This document shows positions 7,304-16,633 of a stretch of DNA of 64,000 bases, in pieces (position 1 is the first letter of the stretch; each line of letters opens with the position of its first letter). This DNA is from Terracoccus sp. 273MFTsu3.1. GTDB lineage: Bacteria; Actinomycetota; Actinomycetes; Actinomycetales; Dermatophilaceae. Made by a program: the position numbers and the translations under genes. Under the pieces are notes generated by a model. The model was not told where the DNA came from. It saw only the letters and a list, made by a program, of their open reading frames with translations, and made no database searches. The stretch is taken from positions 124,001 to 188,000 of the forward strand of contig NZ_KB911826.1 of assembly GCF_000383675.1 (NCBI RefSeq), written 5' to 3'.

Positions 7304-8526
7304 CCACCACCATGTGGCGCCAACCCAAGACCGTCTGGTCGATCGCCTTCGCCTGCGTGATCTCCTTCATGGGCATCGGCCTCGTCGACCCCATCCTCAA
7401 GCCGATCGCCGACGAGCTCGGCGCCGGCCCGTCGCAGGTCTCGCTCCTGTTCACCAGCTATCTCGCCGTCATGGGCATCGCGATGCTCGGCACCGGCTGG
7501 GTCAGCAGCCGCGTCGGCGCCAAGCGCACCCTGCTGCTCGGCCTCGCGCTCATCATCGTCGGCGCTGCCTTCGCCGGCAGCCAGGACACCGTCGGCGGCA
7601 TCGTCGCCTTCCGCGCCCTGTGGGGCCTCGGCAACGCGCTCTTCATCGCGACGGCACTGGCGACGATCGTCAACGCGGCCTCCGGCTCGGTCAAGCAGGC
7701 GATCATCCTCTACGAGGCCGCCCTCGGTGTCGGCATCGCGACCGGCCCGCTGCTCGGCGGCTGGCTGGGCGGCATCTCGTGGCGTTGGCCGTTCTACGGC
7801 GTCGCCCTGCTCATGGCCGTCGCGTTCATCGCGACCCTGACGACGCTGCCGAAGACCCCGCCGGCCGAGAACCCGACCTCGATCACGGCACCCCTGCGTG
7901 CCCTCGGCCACCGCGGCCTGCTCACCGTGGGCATCACCGCGCTGCTCTACAACTTCGGCTTCTTCACGCTGCTCGCCTTCACGCCGTTCCCGCTCGCCAT
8001 GGGCGCGCACGAGATCGGCTTCATCTTCTTCGGCTGGGGTGTCCTGCTCGCGATCACGTCGGTCTTCGTCGCCCCGATGATCCAGCGCCGCTTCGGCACG
8101 CTGGCCGGCATCGTCGGCGCGCTGCTCGGCTTCGCGGTCATCCTCGCCGCCATGGCGGTCTGGACCGACAACAAGACCGTGCTCGTCGTCGGCGTCATCC
8201 TCGCCGGCGCCTTCCTCGGTGTGAACAACACGCTCATCACCGAGACGGTCATGAAGGTCTCCCCCGTCGAGCGCGGGGTCGCGTCGGCGGCCTACTCCTT
8301 CGTCCGCTTCAGCGGCGGCGCGGTGGCCCCCTGGCTCGCCGGCAACCTCGGCGAGAAGTCGATCCACCTGCCGTTCTGGGTGGGCTCGGCCGCCGTCGTG
8401 CTCGCCGTCCTCGTGCTCCTCACCGCTCGCCGGATCATCAGCGCGCTCGACGAGGCGCCCGGGCACGGCGCCGAGGCGGTCACGTCCCGCACGGAGGCCG
8501 AGGCCCTCACGGTCGGCGACGCCTGA
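7300..8526 (+). CDS. MFS transporter (DHA1-like)
   Basis: A 408-residue transporter with 12 predicted membrane helices. The motif-A loop WVSSRVGAKRT lies between helices 2 and 3, and helix 5 contains YEAALGVGIATGPLLGGWLG, the antiporter motif-C pattern of drug exporters. The N-terminal helix AFACVISFMGIGLVDPIL is typical of DHA1 proteins. It overlaps the MarR gene by four bases (ATGA), which argues for a MarR-controlled efflux unit. The substrate cannot be told from sequence. Confidence 0.9.
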   Translation: MTTTMWRQPKTVWSIAFACVISFMGIGLVDPILKPIADELGAGPSQVSLLFTSYLAVMGIAMLGTGWVSSRVGAKRTLLLGLALIIVGAAFAGSQDTVGGIVAFRALWGLGNALFIATALATIVNAASGSVKQAIILYEAALGVGIATGPLLGGWLGGISWRWPFYGVALLMAVAFIATLTTLPKTPPAENPTSITAPLRALGHRGLLTVGITALLYNFGFFTLLAFTPFPLAMGAHEIGFIFFGWGVLLAITSVFVAPMIQRRFGTLAGIVGALLGFAVILAAMAVWTDNKTVLVVGVILAGAFLGVNNTLITETVMKVSPVERGVASAAYSFVRFSGGAVAPWLAGNLGEKSIHLPFWVGSAAVVLAVLVLLTARRIISALDEAPGHGAEAVTSRTEAEALTVGDA

Positions 8527-8561
8527 CGCCCACACTGTCGATCCCAGGCCGCCCCCCTGGT

Positions 8562-8630
8562 CAACACACCGAACAGTTCGCAACCCACCGGGATCCGATC
8601 CCGGTGGGTTGCGACTTTCACGGTGTGTTG
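8562..8630. repeat. Nested palindromic intergenic element, copy 1
   Basis: An outer 10-bp stem (CAACACACCG at 8562-8571 with 8621-8630) encloses an inner perfect 17-bp stem (8579-8595 with 8597-8613, one-base centre). A second copy with the same architecture is at 26550-26622. The element runs into the 3' end of the YjbR-like gene, whose stop codon (8618-8620) lies inside it. It could also terminate the MFS transcript. Confidence 0.85.
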
Positions 8631-8989
8631 CGCAAGAGGTCGGCCACGTCGGTGTCGCCGCGCCGGCGGCGCCCGCCGCGGATGTCGTAGGACTCGACGA
8701 GCAGCTCCGCGAGCTCAGCCCGCTCGAGGCGGTCGAGGCGCGCCCACATCGACACGCGGTAGCGGAAGGTGTCGACCCGCACGAACGTGTCGAGCCGGTC
8801 GGCCAGCGCCTGCTCCGTGTCCATCTCGCCGGTCCACACCTGGACGAGCTCGCGCCCGTCGTCGTCCCAGCGCAGACGAGCGAACGTATGCCGTCCGGCG
8901 TGCCAGGCGGGAGAGCCCTCGTGGGCGACCCCGAGCACCGCGCCGGGCAGGCGCCCGGCCAGCTCGTCCACGTCCGCCCACGTCGCCAT
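8618..8989 (-). CDS. MmcQ/YjbR-like protein
   Basis: A 123-residue protein of the MmcQ/YjbR fold family, small cytoplasmic proteins with a CyaY-like DNA-binding fold and poorly defined function. Recognisable segments are the N-terminal WADVDELAGRLPGA, an HEGSPAWHAGRHTFARLR region and the C-terminal TDVADLL. The start is the ATG at 8989, preceded by GAGGAGGAG; a longer frame to 9046 lacks a ribosome site. The last codons (LLRNTP and stop) are encoded by the palindromic element, so the C terminus may have been reshaped by the repeat. No operon partner is apparent. Confidence 0.8.
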   Translation of the reverse strand: MATWADVDELAGRLPGAVLGVAHEGSPAWHAGRHTFARLRWDDDGRELVQVWTGEMDTEQALADRLDTFVRVDTFRYRVSMWARLDRLERAELAELLVESYDIRGGRRRRGDTDVADLLRNTP

Positions 8990-9100
8990 CGCTCCTCCTC
9001 CCGAGCAGGCTAGACCGCCGGACGTGACCACTCGACGGGTCGGCACCCCCGAAACGTGGCCTCTCGACCGATCAGCGGGGCCGCGACCGTCAGTTGAACG

Positions 9101-10432
9101 TCAGTGGAAGGTGACGGAGCGGCCGGCCTGCATGGCGGCGTACGCGTCGGGGTCGGCCTCGAGGGCCGCGCGCCGCGCCTTGTGGCGATAGCGCAGGATC
9201 TGCACGATGCCGAGCGCCCACACGGGGTACTGCACCGTCATCGCGACCCGGAACGCGTCGACGTCCCACGTCGACGGCCCACCGGGAGCGACCCGGTCGA
9301 GGACGACACCGACGAGGGCCACCGCCGTCAGCGTGGCGATGAAGCCGCCGGTGTTGACGATGCCCGAGGCGCTGCCGATGCGGGTCGGCGGGTTGAACGT
9401 GCGCGCGAGGTCGAAGCCGATCATCGAACCCGGGCCACCGATGGCGATGAGCACGACGAGGACCACGAGCATCCACAGCGGCGCGCGCCCGGGCCAGAGC
9501 AGCACCACGGTCCAGGCGGCGATCGCGGCGGCGACGATCCACAGCACGAGGGTGCTGCGCGAGAACGGGTAGCGCATCGTCAGCGTGCCGATGACGGGGC
9601 TCGACACAACCGTCGTGACGACCATGAGCATGAGCAGCACACTGGCCGTCGACGCCGAGACGCCTTGTCCTGCAATGAGGAACGGGAAGCCCCAGAGCAT
9701 CGTGAACATGTTTGCGGCGAACTGCGACGTGAAGTGTGACCACAGCCCGAGGCGGGTCCCCGGCACGAGCCACGCCGCCTTGAGGGTGCGCGCGATGGCC
9801 CGGAGCCGCAGCTCGTCGCGGTGGTGGTCGACATAGGGGCTGTCCTTGACGACGACGACGAGCGCGACCCCGGTGAGCACGCCGACCGACGCCGCCACGG
9901 CATACGACGGGGTCCAGCCGAAGTGGTCGAGCGCGGCCGCGAGCGGGCCGGCAGCGGCGAGCGCCCCGAGCTGGCCGAGGACGCCGGTCAGCTGCGTCAC
10001 CATCGGCGTGCGCCGCGGCGAGAACCACAGGGCGACGAGGCGCAGGACCGAGATGAACACCATGGCGTCGCCCATGCCGAGCAGCACCCGGCAGAGCAGT
10101 GCGGCCGGGAAGGCGTGCACGAACGCGAAGCCGAACTGGGCCAGCGTCAGGAGGGTGAGCCCGACCCCGAGCATCCGCTTGCTGCCGTAGCGGTCGAGCA
10201 GCGCCCCGACCGGCAGCTGCATCGCCGCGTAGACGAAGACCTGGACGATCGTGAAGGTCGACAGCTGCGAGCTGGAGATGCCGAACCGGTCGGCGGCCTC
10301 GAGACCGGCGACACCGAGCGACGTGCGGTGGAAGACGGCGAGGACGTAGACCGAGATGGCGGCCGCCCAGACCGCCCAGGCGCGGCGGCCGTCGAGCGGA
10401 TAGCGCTGTCCGGGATGGGTCGTGCTCGTCAT
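9101..10432 (-). CDS. MFS permease downstream of malic enzyme
   Basis: A 443-residue, roughly 12-TM major facilitator. N-terminal helix AWAVWAAAISVYVLAVFHRTSLGVAG contains a charged HRT motif common in anion:cation symporter-like MFS proteins; LLDRYGSKRM is the motif-A loop, and helix 5 reads LTGVLGQLGALAAAGPLAAAL. The ATG at 10432 starts 17 bases after the malic enzyme stop, so both are probably on one transcript. That pairing suggests an organic-acid or related carbon substrate, which is inference. The C-terminal tail (RRAALEADPDAYAAMQ) is cytoplasmic. Confidence 0.88.
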   Translation of the reverse strand: MTSTTHPGQRYPLDGRRAWAVWAAAISVYVLAVFHRTSLGVAGLEAADRFGISSSQLSTFTIVQVFVYAAMQLPVGALLDRYGSKRMLGVGLTLLTLAQFGFAFVHAFPAALLCRVLLGMGDAMVFISVLRLVALWFSPRRTPMVTQLTGVLGQLGALAAAGPLAAALDHFGWTPSYAVAASVGVLTGVALVVVVKDSPYVDHHRDELRLRAIARTLKAAWLVPGTRLGLWSHFTSQFAANMFTMLWGFPFLIAGQGVSASTASVLLMLMVVTTVVSSPVIGTLTMRYPFSRSTLVLWIVAAAIAAWTVVLLWPGRAPLWMLVVLVVLIAIGGPGSMIGFDLARTFNPPTRIGSASGIVNTGGFIATLTAVALVGVVLDRVAPGGPSTWDVDAFRVAMTVQYPVWALGIVQILRYRHKARRAALEADPDAYAAMQAGRSVTFH

Positions 10433-10449
10433 CCGGTGGGTCGTGCTCC

Positions 10450-11898
<1,449 letters not shown>

Positions 11899-11976
11899 CG
11901 TCCCACGACCCGAGAAGCGCCCCGGACCTCGTCCGAAGACCGATCAGTAACCTTTGTCCACCACCGGAGGACGAGG

Positions 11977-12063
11977 GTCGTATGCCGTCGCGCCGGCTTC
12001 CCGAGACGCCCACCGCAGCGCTCGCGCGCGTTCCACCGCGGAGGCGGGCACCCGGCATACGAC
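11977..12063. repeat. Inverted pair of the iterated octamer between divergent genes
   Basis: GTCGTATGCCG at 11977-11987 and its exact complement CGGCATACGAC at 12053-12063 flank 65 bases between the malic enzyme and P-type ATPase starts. Both contain the octamer GTATGCCG that recurs through the window. Confidence 0.55.
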
Positions 12064-12072
12064 AATGGGCCG

Positions 12073-14556
12073 GTGACGGCAGACGGGGCGACGCACGGGA
12101 CGACGGACGACGCGACCCATGGCGGGGCGACCCTGACCCGGCCCGAGGGGCTCACGGGCGCCGAGGTGGCCGAGCGCGTCTCGCGTGGCGCCGTCAACGC
12201 GCTGACCGAGCGGACGTCGCGCTCGATCGGCGAGATCGTCCGGGCCAACGTGCTGACCCGGTTCAACGCGATCCTCGGCGCCCTCTTCGTCCTCGTCATG
12301 GTGACGGGGTCGTTCGCCGACGGGCTCTTCGGGATCGTCCTCGTCGTCAACTCCGCCATCGGCATCGTGCAGGAGTACCTCGCCAAGCGGAAGCTCGACC
12401 GGCTCGCGCTGCTCAACGCCCCGACGACGCGGGTCGTGCGCGACGGCGAGGTGCGGGTCGTGCCGACGACCGAGGTGGTGCTGGACGACCTCATCGAGCT
12501 GCGCACGGGCGACGAGGTGCCCGCCGACGGCACCCTCCTCGCGAGCGCCGGGCTCGAGCTCAACGAGGCGAACCTCACCGGGGAGTCCGACCCGGTGCCG
12601 CACGGCGAGGGCGACGACATCATGTCCGGCACGAGCGTCGTCGCCGGGTCGGGCCGCTACCACGCGAGCAAGGTCGGCGCCGACGCCTACGTCAACCGGA
12701 TCGCCGCCGACGCAAGGAAGTTCACGCGCACCCGTTCGGAGATTCAGGAGTCGATCAACACCCTCCTGACCTACATCACGTGGGTCATCGTCGGTGCCCT
12801 GCCCATCGCGATCTGGTCGCAGTGGCGCACGGTCGGCGACCAGGGATGGCGCGAGGTCGTCATCCGCTCGGCGGCCGGCGTCGTCGGTCTCGTGCCCGAG
12901 GGGCTCGTGCTCCTCACGTCGGTCGCATTCCTCCTGTCCGCGGTGCAGCTGACACGGCGCAACGTCCTCGTCCAGCAGCTTCCGGCCGTCGAGGGTCTCG
13001 CCCGGGTCGACGTCGTCTGCCTCGACAAGACGGGGACGCTGACCGCGGGCGAGATCGCGTTCGAGGACGCGCACACCCTCGCCGGGCAGGACGCCGACGA
13101 GATCCGTTGCGCGCTGGGGGCGCTCGCCGACGACCCGAACGCCAACGGCACCCTGACGGCCGTGGCCGCCGCCGTCGAGGCGCCCGGCTGGGAGCGCACG
13201 CAGACGATCCCGTTCAACTCCTCCCGCAAGTGGAGCGCGGCGTGCTTCGCCGAGCGCTCGACGTGGGTGCTCGGCGCGCCGGAGGTGCTGCTCGCCGCCG
13301 ACCCGCAGCCCTCTCCGCCCGAGGTGATCGAGTCGATCCGGGCCCGGGTCGCCGAGCTCGCGGACTCCGGGCGACGTGTCGTCCTGCTCGCCCGGAGCGA
13401 GACGCACCTCACGGAGGCGACGCTGCCCGCCGACATCACCCCGGCTGCCCTCGTGACGCTCACGGAGCAGGTGCGCCCCGACGCCAGGGCGACGCTCGAC
13501 TACTTCGCCGAGCAGGGCGTCGCCATCAAGGTCGTCTCGGGCGACAACCCGGTCACCGTCGCCGCCGTGGCCCGGACCGTGGGGCTCGACGTCGGCGAGC
13601 CCGTCGACGCCCGCACGCTGCCCGACGACCAGGACGCCCTGCGGGAGGTCCTCGCGGCGCACACGGTCTTCGGCCGGGTCACCCCGGAGCAGAAGCGCGC
13701 CTTCGTGCACGCACTCCAGGCCGACGGTCACGTCGTGGCGATGACCGGAGACGGGGTCAACGACGCCCTCGCCCTCAAGGACGCCGACATCGGCGTGGCC
13801 ATGGGCAACGGGGCCCAGGCCACCAAGGCGGTCGCCGAGCTCGTCCTGCTCGACGGGAAGTTCTCGCACCTGCCCGACGTGCTCGCCGAGGGACGCCGGG
13901 TCATCGGCAACGTCGAGCGCGTCGCCAACCTCTTCCTCGCCAAGAACGCGATGAGCCTCGTGGCCATCCTCGCGGCAGCGCTCATCGCCGTCCCCTTCCC
14001 GTTCCTGCCGCGCCACCTGACGCTCGTCTCGGCCGTGACCATCGGCATCCCGGCGTTCTTCCTCGCCCTCGGACCCAACAAGCGCCGCTACCTCTCCGGC
14101 TTCCTCGGGCGCATCCTGCGTTTCGCCGTGCCGTCCGGGGCCGTCGCGGGACTCGCCGTCATCACGTCCTACCTGCTCGCCGGCAGCAGCTACGGCGTGC
14201 CGCCCGACGAGTTCTCGACCCGGTGTGCCGTCGAGTCCGGCGCCAAGACCGTCGCCGACGTCGCCTGCTGGCAGCCGGGCAGCGGCGCGACGATCACGCT
14301 CCTCACCGTCTTCTTCTGGATCCTCGTCGTGCTCGCCCGGCCCTTCCGGCTGTGGAAGGCCGTGCTCGTCGCCTCGATGGTCGCGCTCGCCGTCACGGCG
14401 TTCGCGTGGCCGGTCGCCGCGTCATTCTTCAACCTCGACGCGCCGCTGCCGCTCGTGTGGCAGTCGCTCGCGGTCGGCGCGGTCGGCGCCGGGCTGGTCG
14501 AGGCGATCTACCGGCTCTCGCCCTCGGTGCGCCAGGCCCACCACATGCGCGACTGA
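12073..14556 (+). CDS. Cation-translocating P-type ATPase, CtpE-like
   Basis: An 827-residue P-type ATPase of the plasma membrane. The actuator motif TGES is at 169-172, the phosphorylated Asp318 in CLDKTGTLTAG, and the hinge motif MTGDGVNDALALKDAD includes Asp560 and Asp564. The pre-catalytic membrane motif is VPEGL rather than the CPx motif of heavy-metal pumps, arguing against copper or zinc export. Overall layout resembles mycobacterial CtpE, reported to act in calcium uptake; calcium here is inference. About ten membrane helices are visible. GTG at 12073 is used because homology begins at TRPEGLTGAEVAERV soon after; upstream in-frame codons overlap the divergent malic enzyme gene. Confidence 0.9.
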   Translation: MTADGATHGTTDDATHGGATLTRPEGLTGAEVAERVSRGAVNALTERTSRSIGEIVRANVLTRFNAILGALFVLVMVTGSFADGLFGIVLVVNSAIGIVQEYLAKRKLDRLALLNAPTTRVVRDGEVRVVPTTEVVLDDLIELRTGDEVPADGTLLASAGLELNEANLTGESDPVPHGEGDDIMSGTSVVAGSGRYHASKVGADAYVNRIAADARKFTRTRSEIQESINTLLTYITWVIVGALPIAIWSQWRTVGDQGWREVVIRSAAGVVGLVPEGLVLLTSVAFLLSAVQLTRRNVLVQQLPAVEGLARVDVVCLDKTGTLTAGEIAFEDAHTLAGQDADEIRCALGALADDPNANGTLTAVAAAVEAPGWERTQTIPFNSSRKWSAACFAERSTWVLGAPEVLLAADPQPSPPEVIESIRARVAELADSGRRVVLLARSETHLTEATLPADITPAALVTLTEQVRPDARATLDYFAEQGVAIKVVSGDNPVTVAAVARTVGLDVGEPVDARTLPDDQDALREVLAAHTVFGRVTPEQKRAFVHALQADGHVVAMTGDGVNDALALKDADIGVAMGNGAQATKAVAELVLLDGKFSHLPDVLAEGRRVIGNVERVANLFLAKNAMSLVAILAAALIAVPFPFLPRHLTLVSAVTIGIPAFFLALGPNKRRYLSGFLGRILRFAVPSGAVAGLAVITSYLLAGSSYGVPPDEFSTRCAVESGAKTVADVACWQPGSGATITLLTVFFWILVVLARPFRLWKAVLVASMVALAVTAFAWPVAASFFNLDAPLPLVWQSLAVGAVGAGLVEAIYRLSPSVRQAHHMRD

Positions 14557-14574
14557 CGACCAGGCGGATCGTCG

Positions 14575-14615
14575 CCGGTCGCCGTCCGGCGGCCCACCCG
14601 ATGAGCGGCGACCGG
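14575..14615 (+). terminator. Hairpin after the P-type ATPase
   Basis: CCGGTCGCC at 14575-14583 pairs perfectly with GGCGACCGG at 14607-14615, eighteen bases after the ATPase stop. The loop of 23 bases is long and there is no U-tract, so this is a moderate candidate. Confidence 0.4.
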
Positions 14616-14731
14616 GCGCCGGTCCGCGACGCCCTACACTGGGAGCTGCACAGGGATCTGGCGTGACCTGTTGGGCGGGTAGGCACGCACCGTTTGTCGC
14701 GTACCCCGCGACCAGATCCGGAGCTGCACAC

Positions 14732-15967
14732 GTGTCACCCATCGACTCCTACCGCCACCTCTTCGGCCTCACCGGCCGCACCTACATCGTCGTCGCCTTC
14801 CTGGCTCGTATGCCGCTCGCGATGAGCCAGCTGGGCACCCTCCTGCTCGTGTCGTCCGCCACCGGCAGCTACGGCGCGGGCGGCTTCTGCGCCGGTGCCC
14901 TCGCCGTGGCCAACGCCGTGGGGGCCCCCTTCTGGGGCGCCCGGGCCGACCGGCTCGGCCAGCGACGCGTCGTCGCCTTCCAGTCGCTCGCCGGGGCGGC
15001 CGGCCTCGTCGGCATCCTCCTCGTCGTCAACGCCGGACTCCCTTGGGGCGTGGCCGCGGTCGCGAGCGCAATCGCGGGTCTCCTTCTGCCGCAGATCGGT
15101 CCGCTGGCGCGCGTGCGCTGGCGCCCCATCACCGCCGAGACCGGGGCCCGCCAGCACCGGCTCGTCGACGCCGCCTTCTCCTACGAGGGCGCGGCCGACG
15201 AGGCCTCCTTCGTCCTGGGCCCGGCGCTCGTCGGGCTCGGCGTCTCGCTCGCGAGTCCCACGGCGGCGCTGGCGCTCGCGGCCGCGGGCCTCGCCGTCTT
15301 CGGCACGTGGTTCGCCCTGCACGAGACCGCGACGGTCACGCACGCCGCGACGTCACGGACGAGCGGCGCCGTCGGCCGGCTGATGACCCCCGCCGTCGTC
15401 GTCCTGTGCGCCGCCCAGCTGCTCGTCGGCACCGTCTTCGGGTCGGTCCAGACCGGCACGTCCGTCCTCGCCACCGCCGCAGGCTCCCCCGGCCTCACGG
15501 GCTACTTCCACGCGCTGCTCGGGGTCGGCAGCGTCATCGCCGGTCTCGCCGTCGCAGGACTCCCCGCCCGGTTCGCGCTGTCGGCGCGGCTGCGATGGTT
15601 CGCCGTCGGCCTGCTCACCCTCTCGGCGCCGCTCCTGCTCGTCGGGTCGCTGCCCGCGCTCGTGCCCGTCCTGCTCGTGCTCGGCCTCACCGTCGCGCCC
15701 TACATGATCACGACGTTCACGCTGGGCGAGCGCGTCACGCCGCCGTCCCGCACCGGCGCCGCGATGACGGCGCTCGCCGCGGCCACGGGGCTGGGCTACG
15801 CGGTCGGAGCCGCGCTCGCCGGACGCCTCGCCGACTGGGGCGGCCACACGCCGGCGTATGCCGTCACCGTCGGCGCCGGCGCCGCGGCCGTCCTCGTCTC
15901 GTGGGGATTCCGACGGGTCCTCGAGCGCGCCCAACCGCACGAGGCCGCGCCGGCGACCATCCCCTGA
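14732..15967 (+). CDS. MFS transporter
   Basis: A 411-residue hydrophobic protein with about 12 helices and MFS loops: GARADRLGQRRVVAF (motif A), an intracellular-loop segment FSYEGAADEASFVLGPALVG, and GRLADWGGHTPAYAVT near the C terminus. The pattern resembles sugar- or drug-efflux-like MFS proteins of actinobacteria, but the substrate is unknown. GTG at 14732 follows GGAG at 14720-14723. A short inverted repeat (GGATCTGG at 14654-14661, CCAGATCC at 14712-14719) lies in the leader and may be regulatory. It is convergent with the acetyltransferase gene downstream. Confidence 0.85.
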   Translation: MSPIDSYRHLFGLTGRTYIVVAFLARMPLAMSQLGTLLLVSSATGSYGAGGFCAGALAVANAVGAPFWGARADRLGQRRVVAFQSLAGAAGLVGILLVVNAGLPWGVAAVASAIAGLLLPQIGPLARVRWRPITAETGARQHRLVDAAFSYEGAADEASFVLGPALVGLGVSLASPTAALALAAAGLAVFGTWFALHETATVTHAATSRTSGAVGRLMTPAVVVLCAAQLLVGTVFGSVQTGTSVLATAAGSPGLTGYFHALLGVGSVIAGLAVAGLPARFALSARLRWFAVGLLTLSAPLLLVGSLPALVPVLLVLGLTVAPYMITTFTLGERVTPPSRTGAAMTALAAATGLGYAVGAALAGRLADWGGHTPAYAVTVGAGAAAVLVSWGFRRVLERAQPHEAAPATIP

Positions 15968-16030
15968 GCCCGAACGGTGCGCGGTAGCACCTCTGAGGCC
16001 AGCCAGCACCCCCTGCACCTCCAGCGCCAC

Positions 16031-16136
16031 GGCCCCCCGAACCGACGCGCACCGGCCCGCGAACCCGACCACTCAGGCGCCGCGGCCCCCGAACCGACGC
16101 GCACCGGCCCGCGAACCCGACCACCCAGGCGCCGCG
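16031..16136 (+). repeat. Two tandem copies of a ~53-bp sequence
   Basis: Copies at about 16031-16083 and 16084-16136 are nearly identical (core CCGAACCGACGCGCACCGG) and differ by one C and one T/C change. They fill the gap between the convergent MFS and acetyltransferase genes (15968-16156). No ORF depends on them; partial third-copy wording follows at 16133-16150. Confidence 0.75.
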
Positions 16137-16156
16137 GCCCGCACACCGGCGGGGCG

Positions 16157-16633
16157 TCAGCGGTCGAGGCGGAGCCGCATCGCAGGCCAGGCCGTCGGGG
16201 TGAAGCCGAGCTCCTCGTAGAGCCCCGACCCCTCCCCAGTCGCGAAGAGCTCGACGACCGAGGCCTGCGTCTCGTCGCGCAACCAGTCGAGGACGCCGAC
16301 GACGCACGCCCGGGCGAGGCCCTGCCGGCGCGCCCGAGGATGGGTCGCGACGTTGTTGACGAGACCCCAGACACCGTTCGGGTTCACGGGCGAGGGGGTC
16401 TCGAAGCGGAGCGCCGCCATGGCCCCGGCCACGACCTCGCCGTCGGCGTCCTCGGCGACGACCACGCAGGCCCGGCCGCCGTCGAGCTCCCGCTCGAACC
16501 ACGCGGTGGCCGCCTCCTGCCAGCCCGGGTCGTCGACGCCCGGCACCCCCATCGCCGAGAACATCAACGCCCGCAGGCCGACCACGACGGCAGCATCCGC
16601 GGCGGTGGCCCTCCGCGTCGTCCAGGCCGTCAC
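16157..16633 (-). CDS. GNAT-family N-acetyltransferase
   Basis: A 158-residue acetyl-CoA-dependent N-acetyltransferase. It begins TAWTTRRATAADAAVVV, the usual GNAT opening, and the acetyl-CoA motif A is visible as VWGLVNNVATHPRARRQGLARACV, with the R-x-x-G-x-A pattern. The end (GLYEELGFTP) is the standard GNAT beta-bulge region. The GTG at 16633 overlaps the TGA of the upstream phosphotransferase-fold gene (GTGA), so the two are translationally coupled. Open frame continues upstream to 17383 but is only antisense-like filler. The acceptor substrate is unknown. Confidence 0.85.
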   Translation of the reverse strand: MTAWTTRRATAADAAVVVGLRALMFSAMGVPGVDDPGWQEAATAWFERELDGGRACVVVAEDADGEVVAGAMAALRFETPSPVNPNGVWGLVNNVATHPRARRQGLARACVVGVLDWLRDETQASVVELFATGEGSGLYEELGFTPTAWPAMRLRLDR

